Part shown: positions 1 to 6,367 of the stretch, piece after piece
Layout of the letters: each line of letters opens with the position of its first letter
Numbering within the stretch: position 1 is the first letter of the stretch
DNA from: Spirochaetia bacterium
GTDB taxonomy: Bacteria; Spirochaetota; Leptospirae; Leptospirales; Leptonemataceae
DNA length: 7,337 bases
Reading direction: 5' to 3'
NCBI GenBank assembly: GCA_016195395.1
Contig: JACPZR010000093.1
Span: 1 to 7,337, forward strand
Notes under the pieces: model-generated
Seen by the model: the letters and a program-made list of their open reading frames with translations, nothing else
Database searches by the model: none
Told to the model about the DNA's origin: nothing
Translations under genes and position numbers: made by a program

Positions 1-191
1 ACGCTCTGGTATGTCTTGGACGCTTTTTGGACTTTCAGGCGTTCCACCTCTTCTTCCAGAATGCGCACTTTCTCATCCGTAGTGATTTCCGGACTGTCTT
101 TCTTCTGGGGTTTCTCCGCTGTCTGTGCAGCCAGCCGCGCCGGCGGCGCCAGCAGCAAAAGCGCCACAAGTGTTCCCAATAAATGTTTCAT
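1..191 (-). CDS. Exported protein with N-terminal coiled coil, partial (C-terminus outside window)
   Basis: The 63 visible codons run from an ATG at 191-189 to the window edge without a stop. A good Shine-Dalgarno sequence (AAGGAG, 6 bases before the ATG) fixes the start. The product opens with a typical Sec signal peptide: MKHLLGT, then a Leu/Ala core (LVALLLLAPPA), then RLAAQ as a likely signal peptidase I site. A Lys/Asp-rich linker follows, then a charged heptad-like stretch (DEKVRILEEEVERLKVQKA, about residues 41-59) that should form a coiled coil. A signal peptide followed by a short coiled coil is common at the start of outer-membrane porins and other envelope proteins, but the body is missing, so no function is assigned. 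It lies 44 bases downstream of the cytochrome c peroxidase gene on the same strand, so the two are probably cotranscribed. It falls in a different frame from the overlapping open frame at 73-258, which I consider spurious. Confidence 0.8.
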   Translation of the reverse strand, partial: MKHLLGTLVALLLLAPPARLAAQTAEKPQKKDSPEITTDEKVRILEEEVERLKVQKASKTYQS

Positions 192-235
192 CTGATTCTC
201 CTTGAAAAATGAATTCGTTTGATTTGTGAACAGGA

Positions 236-1402
236 CTAACGTTGCACCCAGCCGTCATCGAGGGTGAGGAGAAACGCTGTGAGATCGTCGATGTCCTGGT
301 TTGATAATCCCAAGTCCCCCAGCTCCGAGCAGTTTCTTGTATCGGAAACCTCAGGCGCCGGCCAGCTGTCCGGGTTCCCGGCAGCGCAGGCTGTGTTGTA
401 AAATCGGATCACGTCACGGAGCGTTTGAAAGAAACCGTTGTGCATGTACGGACCGGTCTTGTTGACGTTACGCAGGGTAGGGACTTTGAAGCGGCCGTTG
501 AACGCCTCGTCGTTTACGCGCTCACTGGCGCCAAGACCCTTGTCCACGTAGGAAGCTCCGTCAGGGTTGAATACCGCGGACACCGTATAGAAAGGATTTT
601 GTGGATTGGCCGGGACTCCAATGTTATCGTTAGAGAAATCCGTGAAGAGCGGCGCAGCGCCCGTGCTTGGGTGGCAGCTCTCGCAGTTGCCCCGTTTGGG
701 ATCCCTGAATATGGCGAGCCCCCGCGATTCCTGCGCGGTAAAGACAGGGAGTCCACGGTTGTATGCGTCGAATTTGGAAGTGAAAGGAGACACCTCGCGT
801 GAGCGCTCGTAAGCAGCGATGGCTTTGGTCATGGCCGAGTAGGCTCCCTCCGTGTCCGTGAACACTCCCGTTCCGTAGACCGACCGCATCCGCGACGCAT
901 AACGTGCGCGTGCCAGTTTCTGTACCACATGCGACTTGGAGGGATTGGCCATTTCAACGGCGTTCAAAAAAGGACCGCCCGCTTGGTCTTCGAGCGAGTC
1001 GGCGCGCTGGTCAAAAAATTGGCCGCCGATCCAGGTTCCTGCTTTGTCGTCAAAGAAGGGCGTCGGGCTGAAGACTGCGTAAGAAGCGGTGGGCGTATTG
1101 CGGGAGCCGGTGCGTCCTGAAACAATGCCGGGAGTGATGCCATGCGTCATCATCCCGGACGGTGTGGTGAAGGCTTGGAGCGGGCTGTGGCAGGACCCGC
1201 ACGATTGGCCCGCCGGTTCCGACAAGTCCGTATCAAAGAATATCTCGCGGCCGAGTTGCTGCTCCGGCGTCAGAGTCTCCGCCGCAACAAGGAGCGCGGC
1301 GGGCGAAACCGCTGCGTCGCTGCCGATGGTGCAGGCGACTCCCCAAAGCCCCCAATATCCAGAGAAGAGCGCTAATACAGCCCGACGTAAAACATAGTCC
1401 AT
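236..1402 (-). CDS. Di-heme cytochrome c peroxidase / MauG-family protein, periplasmic
   Basis: The 388-residue product has the two c-type heme sites of the bacterial di-heme peroxidase family, CGSCH at residues 68-72 and CESCH at 240-244. The region FFDQRADSLEDQA (130-141) leads into NAVEM (147-151); E150 matches the family's conserved active-site glutamate, although the usual Pro of NPVEM is Ala here. The C-terminal signature VPTLRN..KTGPYMHNG (308-323) is also present. Residues 1 to about 42 carry basic residues and a hydrophobic segment (VLRRAVLALFSGYWGLWGVAC), which fits an export signal or membrane anchor; C24 has only a weak lipobox. Family members reduce hydrogen peroxide with electrons from small cytochromes, or carry out MauG-like oxidations, in the periplasm. 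Tyr335 aligns with the Met heme ligand of classical CcpA, which points to the MauG-like branch. No clear Shine-Dalgarno sequence precedes the ATG. The family assignment is firm; the physiological substrate is unknown. Confidence 0.93.
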   Translation of the reverse strand: MDYVLRRAVLALFSGYWGLWGVACTIGSDAAVSPAALLVAAETLTPEQQLGREIFFDTDLSEPAGQSCGSCHSPLQAFTTPSGMMTHGITPGIVSGRTGSRNTPTASYAVFSPTPFFDDKAGTWIGGQFFDQRADSLEDQAGGPFLNAVEMANPSKSHVVQKLARARYASRMRSVYGTGVFTDTEGAYSAMTKAIAAYERSREVSPFTSKFDAYNRGLPVFTAQESRGLAIFRDPKRGNCESCHPSTGAAPLFTDFSNDNIGVPANPQNPFYTVSAVFNPDGASYVDKGLGASERVNDEAFNGRFKVPTLRNVNKTGPYMHNGFFQTLRDVIRFYNTACAAGNPDSWPAPEVSDTRNCSELGDLGLSNQDIDDLTAFLLTLDDGWVQR

Positions 1403-1412
1403 ACGTCACGGA

Positions 1413-1442
1413 TTTCTAATTGATTCTGCGACGCAATCTCAA
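1413..1442 (-). promoter_or_regulatory. Possible sigma70-like promoter of the cytochrome c peroxidase gene
   Basis: On the minus strand TTGAGA (1442-1437, five of six matches to TTGACA) is followed after 18 bases by TAGAAA (1418-1413, four of six matches to TATAAT). It lies just downstream of the aldolase terminator, which is where a promoter for the next unit is needed. Transcription would start only a few bases before the ATG at 1402. That fits the absence of a ribosome binding site (a near-leaderless message), but the match is weak enough to be chance. Confidence 0.25.
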
Positions 1443-1466
1443 TTTGCGGAGAGGGTGCAAAATGTT

Positions 1467-1492
1467 AAAAAAACCCGGCCGAAGCCGGGTTT
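1467..1492 (-). terminator. Rho-independent terminator of the aldolase gene
   Basis: Read on the minus strand this is a perfect 9-bp stem, AAACCCGGC / GCCGGGTTT, closed by a TTCG tetraloop in the very stable C(UUCG)G context. It runs directly into a run of seven T (1473-1467). It lies 71 bases after the aldolase stop codon and before the cytochrome c peroxidase gene. The T-tract exists only on this strand, so the terminator serves minus-strand transcription and separates the two genes. Confidence 0.9.
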
Positions 1493-1562
1493 GGTGCCTG
1501 GGGCAAATGCCCTAGCGGTGAGGACGCACTCGTTTGGCCGAGCGTATGGCCTATGAGCGCGC

Positions 1563-2621
1563 TTATGCGATCGTAACGTCTTTCGACAGATAGACGTCTT
1601 GGATGGCATTGAGAATCTGCACGCCATCTTTCATGGGCTTTTGGAAGGCTTTGCGGCCGGAAATGAGTCCCATCCCGCCGGCTCGCTTGTTCACAATCGC
1701 TGTCTTGACGGCATCTCCCAAGTCGTTCTTGCCGGAAGCGCCGCCGGAGTTGATCAGGCCCACGCGACCGGAATAGCAGTTGATGACCTGGTAGCGGCAC
1801 AGGTCAATCGGGTGATCCGACGACAGATCCGAATAAACCTTTGGATGCGTTTTGCCAAACTTGATCGCGTTGAAGCCCCCGTTGGTTTCCGGAAGTTTCT
1901 GCTTGATGATGTCCGCCTTGATCGTCACGCCCAAGTGATTGGCCTGACCCGTCAGGTCCGCGGCCACATGGTAATCGATCTCTTTGGTGAATTCCTTGTT
2001 CCGGAGGTAGCACCACAGGACGCAGGCCATCCCCAGTTCGTGCGCGTATTCAAACATTTCAGCAATCTCAACGATCTGTCTGGACGACTCGTCGGATCCA
2101 AAGTAGATAGTGGCGCCCACGGCGGTGGCTCCAAGGTTCCATGCCTCTTCTACGGTTCCAAAGAGAATTTGGTCTGCTTTGTTGGGGTAGCTGATCAGTT
2201 CATTGTGGTTGATCTTTACCATCATGGGGATCTTGTGCGCGTATTTGCGGGCAACCATACCAAGCACGCCGAACGTTGAAGCGACGCAGTTGCAGCCGCC
2301 CTCGATCGCCAGTTTTACAATGTTTTCCGGGTCAAAGTACTCAGGATTGGGCGCAAACGACGCCCCTGCGGAGTGTTCAATCCCCTGATCCACAGGAAGA
2401 ATGCTGACGTAACCAGTGCCGCCCAGCCGGCCCGAGCCCAGAATTTGGGAGAGGGAACGGAGAACCTGCGGATTGCGGTCAGAATGGGTCCAGATCCGGT
2501 CCATGATGTCCGGACCCGGCATATGCAGGGTGCTGGAAGGCACCTTTGCCTTGTAGTCGAGAAGGTGTGTGGCGTCTTTATCGCCCAATAGTTGAGCTAT
2601 GTTGTTTCGATCCATTCGCAT
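1563..2621 (-). CDS. fbaB: Fructose-bisphosphate aldolase, class I (FbaB/DhnA type)
   Basis: This 352-residue protein matches the length (about 350) and the motif order of the bacterial/archaeal-type class I aldolases exemplified by E. coli FbaB (DhnA). It should reversibly cleave fructose 1,6-bisphosphate to dihydroxyacetone phosphate and glyceraldehyde 3-phosphate in the cytoplasm, through a Schiff-base lysine and without metal. Visible landmarks are [10 protein letters not shown] (75-84), [12 protein letters not shown] (135-146), [13 protein letters not shown] (164-176), [10 protein letters not shown] (233-242), the phosphate-loop-like NSGGASG (291-297) and [13 protein letters not shown] (315-327). 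The Schiff-base lysine is probably K235, by position relative to the reported Lys236 of DhnA; I infer this. Two ATGs compete (residues 1 and 3), and neither has a clear Shine-Dalgarno sequence. It is a single-gene unit with its own terminator and no obvious link to the flagellar genes. Confidence 0.95.
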   Translation of the reverse strand: MRMDRNNIAQLLGDKDATHLLDYKAKVPSSTLHMPGPDIMDRIWTHSDRNPQVLRSLSQILGSGRLGGTGYVSILPVDQGIEHSAGASFAPNPEYFDPENIVKLAIEGGCNCVASTFGVLGMVARKYAHKIPMMVKINHNELISYPNKADQILFGTVEEAWNLGATAVGATIYFGSDESSRQIVEIAEMFEYAHELGMACVLWCYLRNKEFTKEIDYHVAADLTGQANHLGVTIKADIIKQKLPETNGGFNAIKFGKTHPKVYSDLSSDHPIDLCRYQVINCYSGRVGLINSGGASGKNDLGDAVKTAIVNKRAGGMGLISGRKAFQKPMKDGVQILNAIQDVYLSKDVTIA

Positions 2622-2669
2622 GTTTTAATGCGTATTGAAAAAGAGTCAAACACATCCGGGGTTTCAGGC

Positions 2670-2696
2670 CCCCGCAAATGCGGTCCGATGGCGGGG
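2670..2696 (-). terminator. Hairpin after the lipoprotein gene, possible weak terminator
   Basis: Four bases after the stop codon of the gene at 2700-3344 the minus strand can form a 6-bp stem, CCCCGC / GCGGGG (2696-2691 with 2675-2670). A shorter hairpin, CCGC-AAAT-GCGG on the plus strand (2672-2683), and another stem using 2657-2661 are mutually exclusive alternatives. No T-run follows, so factor-independent termination is doubtful. The aldolase gene begins about 50 bases on, so read-through is possible. Confidence 0.25.
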
Positions 2697-2699
2697 TGA

Positions 2700-3344
2700 T
2701 TAGTCCTTTTCCGCCGAGGCCAAGAGAGCTTCCGCTGTGATGCCCTGATTTTCCTGTCTGGAGAAGATCATACACTCGAGCTCTTCAACGACGCCCTTGG
2801 CCATGTCCTTTTCCGCAGCCTCAATATGCTCCCGGATCACGCGAACGTAGCTGTCCGGCTTCTCGTAGACCACAAAGTCGCGTGCAATCCGATTCCCCGC
2901 CGGGGTGGTTTCCGCCGGTTTGCTCTTCTGCTTCACGGGAATGGTCAGGGCGTAGTCGAACAGGGTGTTTCTGGAAAAGGCGTCCAAGGCCTGCGCCGCA
3001 TCGCGTCGAACCATGCGCACGGCGATCAGGCGGTCTTTGTTAAAAAAGAGGGTAATACGATAGGGGGCTTCGGGAGCCTTGTGATCCGGCGCGGTTTCCA
3101 CGGCGGTCTTGGCCATGCGCTGCACAAAGGTTACGGTTTCGTCTTTTGCCTCGTCTTTGCTCCAGCCGTCTTTTCCCAGCCGGGTTTCGTTTTCTCGGAG
3201 GCCGGTGCCCCAGGCGAACGTTGCGTACGGGACCGGATGGTCAATCGTGGCGGTCTTCTGGAAACAGGAAGCGCCCACCATGAAAACTAGCAAATAGATT
3301 GCTTTTGTCGCGGGGACGTTCTTCGACGAGATTTCCTTGTGCAT
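2700..3344 (-). CDS. Putative lipoprotein of unknown function
   Basis: I do not recognise this 214-residue protein. I chose the ATG at 3344-3342 over an upstream in-frame ATG at 3539. It gives a normal export signal (basic MHKEISSKNVPATK, hydrophobic AIYLLVFMVGAS, then Cys27), it has a G-rich ribosome-binding-like stretch (GGGGGGAT) just upstream, and the longer version would overlap flhF on the other strand. Cys27 could be lipidated, but the -3 residue is Gly rather than the preferred Leu, so the lipobox is imperfect. The mature part is about 185 residues, highly charged and mixed alpha/beta in appearance. It contains a possible beta strand YRITLFFNKDRLIAVRMVRR (95-114) and a helical, acidic C-terminal part (EHIEAAEKDMAKGVVEELE). 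There are no further membrane segments and no catalytic motif that I can name. It is transcribed divergently from flhF. Confidence 0.75.
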   Translation of the reverse strand: MHKEISSKNVPATKAIYLLVFMVGASCFQKTATIDHPVPYATFAWGTGLRENETRLGKDGWSKDEAKDETVTFVQRMAKTAVETAPDHKAPEAPYRITLFFNKDRLIAVRMVRRDAAQALDAFSRNTLFDYALTIPVKQKSKPAETTPAGNRIARDFVVYEKPDSYVRVIREHIEAAEKDMAKGVVEELECMIFSRQENQGITAEALLASAEKD

Positions 3345-3389
3345 GGGGCATCCCCCCGGACGGCTTTGAGGGCACAACGAAAAAAACGA

Positions 3390-3419
3390 TTGCCAGGGAG
3401 AGGTAATGTGACATAAGAT
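3390..3419 (+). promoter_or_regulatory. Possible sigma70-like promoter of the flhF operon
   Basis: TTGCCA (3390-3395, five of six matches) and TAAGAT (3414-3419, four of six matches) are separated by 18 bases, with a TG pair (3409-3410) a few bases before the -10. Transcription would begin around 3426, about 20 bases before the flhF ATG. The gap lies between divergent genes, so a promoter for flhF must be in or near it. I saw no sigma54 (GG-N10-GC) or sigma28-type element here. Confidence 0.35.
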
Positions 3420-3446
3420 GCCTAGCAAACTCCAAATTTTGGCTAT

Positions 3447-4814
3447 ATGAGCAAAATGGGGTTGTTTAACGTTCTCATGAAATACGACAAAATACGGGGC
3501 GAAAGCGTAGCGGCATGCATGCTCAAGTTGCGCAGCCAATTTGGGAACGCTGTCATCGTCCTGTCTACCCGCGAAGTCAAAGAAGGCGGGATCCTTGGCA
3601 GCGCCCTCTTTTCCAAGCGCATGGTGGAAATCGACTTCATGCTGGAAGAGAAGTCGGAACGGTCACGCAAGGATGCGGCTCACCGGCTCGTTGAGTTGGC
3701 CACCCAGTCCCCCCGCGACGTACGCGCCCCCAAGTTTGAGCGTCTGACCAAGATCCGCGGCGCCGCCAAGCAGGACGACTCCCTGATGGTGGACCGCGAA
3801 TCGCCTGTGATGGAGCCGGGATCCACTGCTCCGGGGCCCCGCAATCATTCCAATCCACGCAAGTCGTCCGGCAACCCCTCTTTGGAGGCTTTGCTGGGCG
3901 GGGCGCTGGAATCCGGCCTTGATGCAGGCTTGGATGCCGAATCGGAAGTGAGTGCCGAGCCGATCATGGGCGACCAGCCGACCCCCGGCCCGTCGCGTCC
4001 CGCCGGTCGGAACGCAAACTTCCAGAAAATGCGCCAGAAGATGGTGCAGGCCCAGCTCTCACCGGGTTTTGCGGACAGCCTCCTGGACCGACTGGATGTG
4101 AGCCTGTCCGCTTTGGAAAAGGCTGAATATCGCACTGTAGAACTCCGCGCTCTGGAACGACTCGCTGAAATGATCCGCACGGCGCCGGATATTGCGCCCC
4201 CGGGCGGGCAGTGCAGGGCCGTGATGCTCGTGGGACCCACGGGATCCGGCAAGACGACGAGCCTTGCCAAACTCGCGGCCAAATACCACCTCTATGAGGG
4301 GAGGGACGTGTCGCTCTATAGTCTGGACCATTACCGCGTGGCCGCCGCGCACCAGCTGGAAACATACGCCGAAGTGATGGGACTCCCTTTTCACGCCCCT
4401 CTGAGTCCTGACGATTTCCGGGAGGAGCTGGCCCGGGACGGGTCGGAACTGATGCTCATTGACACGAGCGGCATGGGGCATAAGGACCTTGACCGCATGC
4501 TCGCCCTGAAGCGCTTCTGTGACGCCTGCGACGTGAAGCTGGAGAAGCACCTGGTGCTGGCTGCCAATACGAGCGCCCCGATGGTGGAAAAAATTGTACT
4601 TGCCTTTGACACAATCGGCTTTGATAGAATAATCCTTACGAAGTTGGACGAGACGGATTTTTTAGGTGCGTTTATCGAGCTTGCCGATAAGTATAACAGG
4701 CCATTTTCATTCCTAATGAACGGCCAAGGTGTGCCGGAAGACGTTCTGGGCGCGGCTCCAATGGACCTCGCTCGGATGGTGCTGCAAGAGGACGGAGCCG
4801 GCCGGGAACGCTAG
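3447..4814 (+). CDS. flhF: Flagellar biosynthesis GTPase FlhF
   Basis: FlhF is the third SRP-type GTPase, beside Ffh and FtsY. At the cytoplasmic membrane it marks the site where the flagellar basal body is assembled, and its GTPase is stimulated by FlhG. The 455-residue product has the FlhF N-domain (about 11-70, MKYDKIRGES..LSTREVKEGG). Next comes a poorly conserved Pro/Gly/acid-rich linker (about 105-190), probably disordered. The helical N domain follows (about 192-250), then the G domain: P-loop GPTGSGKTT (263-271), DHYRVAAAHQLETYAEVMGLP (294-314), DTSGMGHKD (339-347), TKLDE (398-402) and the closing loop NGQGVPEDV (425-433). DTSGM in place of the SRP DTAGR is normal variation in FlhF as I recall it. 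The start is uncertain: ATGs at residues 1, 4 and 11 all lack a Shine-Dalgarno sequence, and residue 11 best fits the family's usual N-terminus. flhF is the first gene of the operon. Confidence 0.95.
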   Translation: MSKMGLFNVLMKYDKIRGESVAACMLKLRSQFGNAVIVLSTREVKEGGILGSALFSKRMVEIDFMLEEKSERSRKDAAHRLVELATQSPRDVRAPKFERLTKIRGAAKQDDSLMVDRESPVMEPGSTAPGPRNHSNPRKSSGNPSLEALLGGALESGLDAGLDAESEVSAEPIMGDQPTPGPSRPAGRNANFQKMRQKMVQAQLSPGFADSLLDRLDVSLSALEKAEYRTVELRALERLAEMIRTAPDIAPPGGQCRAVMLVGPTGSGKTTSLAKLAAKYHLYEGRDVSLYSLDHYRVAAAHQLETYAEVMGLPFHAPLSPDDFREELARDGSELMLIDTSGMGHKDLDRMLALKRFCDACDVKLEKHLVLAANTSAPMVEKIVLAFDTIGFDRIILTKLDETDFLGAFIELADKYNRPFSFLMNGQGVPEDVLGAAPMDLARMVLQEDGAGRER

Positions 4815-5801
4815 ATGGAAATCGTAGATCAGGCAGCTAGTTTGCGCAAGATGGCGCGCGGAAAAACACGCTCTGGGACATCTCTCTTGGAGCCGGATGA
4901 ACCGGAGACAATGGAACCAGCAGTCACAGAGGAAAACCGCGATGAATCAAAGGTTACACCGATTGTGGCGCCGCGGGGTCCAGTGAAGACCCGGACGATT
5001 GCTATCACCTCCGGCAAAGGCGGAGTGGGGAAGACCACAGTCTCTGTCAACCTTGCTATCAGCATTGCGCGGATGGGGAAGAAGGTCCTCCTGTTTGATG
5101 GTGACCTTGGTCTTGCCAACGTTAACGTTCTTCTGGGGATCATTCCCGAACGCAATATTTACGAAGTCGTAAAGGGTAAGAAAAACATCCGCGACATCAT
5201 CACTCCCACCAGCTACGGCATTGACATCATCGCCGGCGCCAACGGGATTTCGCAGCTGGCGAATCTCACGGACGCTCAACGGGACCAGTTTATCAGAGGG
5301 CTTGAGTCGCTTCAGGGATCCTATGACGTTATGATCGTGGATACCGGAGCGGGTGTGGGCGCCAACGTGATTGGTTTCGTGATGCCCGCTGACGACGTGC
5401 TCGTGGTCACCACACCGGAGCCCACGGCAATTACGGATGCCTATGGAATCATCAAGAGCATTGTGGCCAACAGACAGGACAAGCATATCAAGTTGCTCGT
5501 CAACCGCGTGCCGTCTGCGATCGAGGCAAAGCGCGTGTCGGACCGCCTGATCACTATCGCCGCACAGTTTCTGAAGACGCGTGTTGAGAACATCGGTTTT
5601 ATTTACGAGGAAGGTCTGGTCCAGAAGAGCATCCGCAATCAGCGGCCTCACGTTGTCCTGCATCCCGCTTCCAAGAGTGCTGCGTGTATCCAGCACATCG
5701 GGTCGCGCCTTCTGAACTCCGCGCCTTCTGAAACGTCGGAAGGGATTGCCGGCTTCTTCCAAAAAATGCTCAACCTGGCTTTTGGCGGCGCCCGCGGATG
5801 A
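4815..5801 (+). CDS. flhG: Flagellar number regulator FlhG (FleN/YlxH), MinD-like ATPase
   Basis: FlhG is a ParA/MinD-type ATPase that dimerises on the membrane with ATP, activates the FlhF GTPase and limits flagellar number. The 328-residue product carries DQAASLR at residues 5-11, matching the DQAxxLR motif by which FlhG stimulates FlhF. A non-conserved acidic linker to about residue 58 follows. The MinD domain contains the deviant Walker [11 protein letters not shown] (66-75) with the signature lysine, switch [13 protein letters not shown] (94-105), switch [11 protein letters not shown] (174-182) and the base-recognition region around LLVNRVPS (227-234). Residues 310-325 ([16 protein letters not shown]) look like the C-terminal amphipathic membrane-targeting helix. 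Its ATG directly follows the flhF TAG with no base between, so translation is probably coupled. All key residues appear intact. It should act with FlhF at the cell ends, where spirochete periplasmic flagella insert. Confidence 0.95.
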   Translation: MEIVDQAASLRKMARGKTRSGTSLLEPDEPETMEPAVTEENRDESKVTPIVAPRGPVKTRTIAITSGKGGVGKTTVSVNLAISIARMGKKVLLFDGDLGLANVNVLLGIIPERNIYEVVKGKKNIRDIITPTSYGIDIIAGANGISQLANLTDAQRDQFIRGLESLQGSYDVMIVDTGAGVGANVIGFVMPADDVLVVTTPEPTAITDAYGIIKSIVANRQDKHIKLLVNRVPSAIEAKRVSDRLITIAAQFLKTRVENIGFIYEEGLVQKSIRNQRPHVVLHPASKSAACIQHIGSRLLNSAPSETSEGIAGFFQKMLNLAFGGARG

Positions 5802-5844
5802 GCCCCGCCGCGCCCGGTTGGAGATGGAAGCAGAGTAACGGAAC

Positions 5845-6342
5845 ATGGGACTGCTGCTCAAATTCGCCGGTGTCTGCGGAGCCCTCGCGTTGATCATTTC
5901 CCTGGGATTTGGTCTCGCAGGAGGTAACCGTCCGGTCTCTGTCATTGTTACTGCCTTCGTCAGCACTGTCATTGGCGCTCTCGTGGGCGTTGGCGTGTAC
6001 AAGCTTCTGGAGATGCGCGTGCCTGAAATACTGGCAGCATTCAGCGGCGGCACCGGAGGCAGCTACGACAGCGCGGCCTCCCGTGATCTCGACCGGGCGG
6101 AAGAAGCCATGGGCAGTATGGACGGGGAAGGTGGACAAGACCGCGCCCCGACGTCGTCTTATGACGTTGTAGAAGAAGCCACACGGGAAGCTGCCTATGC
6201 GGGCGCGGTAGCGTCGGCCTCGGAAAGCAGGTCTGGCGAGCCCAAGTCGTTTGGGGATCATATCATCGTGAACAAGGTGAAGATCAAAAACGAACCAAAA
6301 CTGATGGCTGCGGCCATCCGCACTATGCTTGCAAGGGATTGA
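5845..6342 (+). CDS. Two-helix membrane protein between flhG and fliA, function unknown
   Basis: This 165-residue protein starts at the ATG at 5845, preceded only by a weak GGAAC, 43 bases after flhG. It has two hydrophobic segments (about residues 4-26 and 31-54) joined by the tight turn GGNRP. Basic residues at K6, K53 and R58 suggest a hairpin with both ends in the cytoplasm. A Gly/Ser/acid-rich, probably disordered region follows (about 67-135). The C-terminus ends in a compact, probably helical tail, KNEPKLMAAAIRTMLARD (148-165), which resembles the FliG-binding tail of FliF. I do not know a named family. Its place inside the flhF-flhG-fliA operon makes a flagellar role likely, and I recall unnamed small genes at this position in other spirochetes, though I could not verify that. 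There is no signal peptidase site, catalytic motif or cofactor motif. Confidence 0.88.
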   Translation: MGLLLKFAGVCGALALIISLGFGLAGGNRPVSVIVTAFVSTVIGALVGVGVYKLLEMRVPEILAAFSGGTGGSYDSAASRDLDRAEEAMGSMDGEGGQDRAPTSSYDVVEEATREAAYAGAVASASESRSGEPKSFGDHIIVNKVKIKNEPKLMAAAIRTMLARD

Positions 6343-6367
6343 GGGGACGGAAAATTAGGGAATAGCG

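Noticed and set aside
1599..2279. 226-codon open frame on the plus strand inside the aldolase gene
   Set aside because: It is a shadow of fbaB with no domain, no ribosome binding site and no conserved motif.
2644..2649. TTGACT on the minus strand as a -35 box for fbaB
   Set aside because: No acceptable -10 box lies 16-18 bases downstream; the position would fall on AAAACA, overlapping the start codon.
3345..3539. Upstream in-frame extension of the lipoprotein gene to an ATG at 3539
   Set aside because: It would bury the signal peptide about 65 residues in, overlap flhF on the other strand and cross the divergent promoter region.
4461..4487. DTSGM in FlhF as a degenerate, inactive GTPase motif
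   Set aside because: As I recall, FlhF proteins commonly have DTxGM or similar rather than the SRP DTAGR, and the P-loop and TKLD motifs are intact.
4947..6053. 368-codon open frame on the minus strand opposite flhG and the start of the membrane protein gene
   Set aside because: It is antisense to an unmistakable FlhG. Its translation shows no recognisable domain, and long antisense frames are expected in GC-rich coding DNA.
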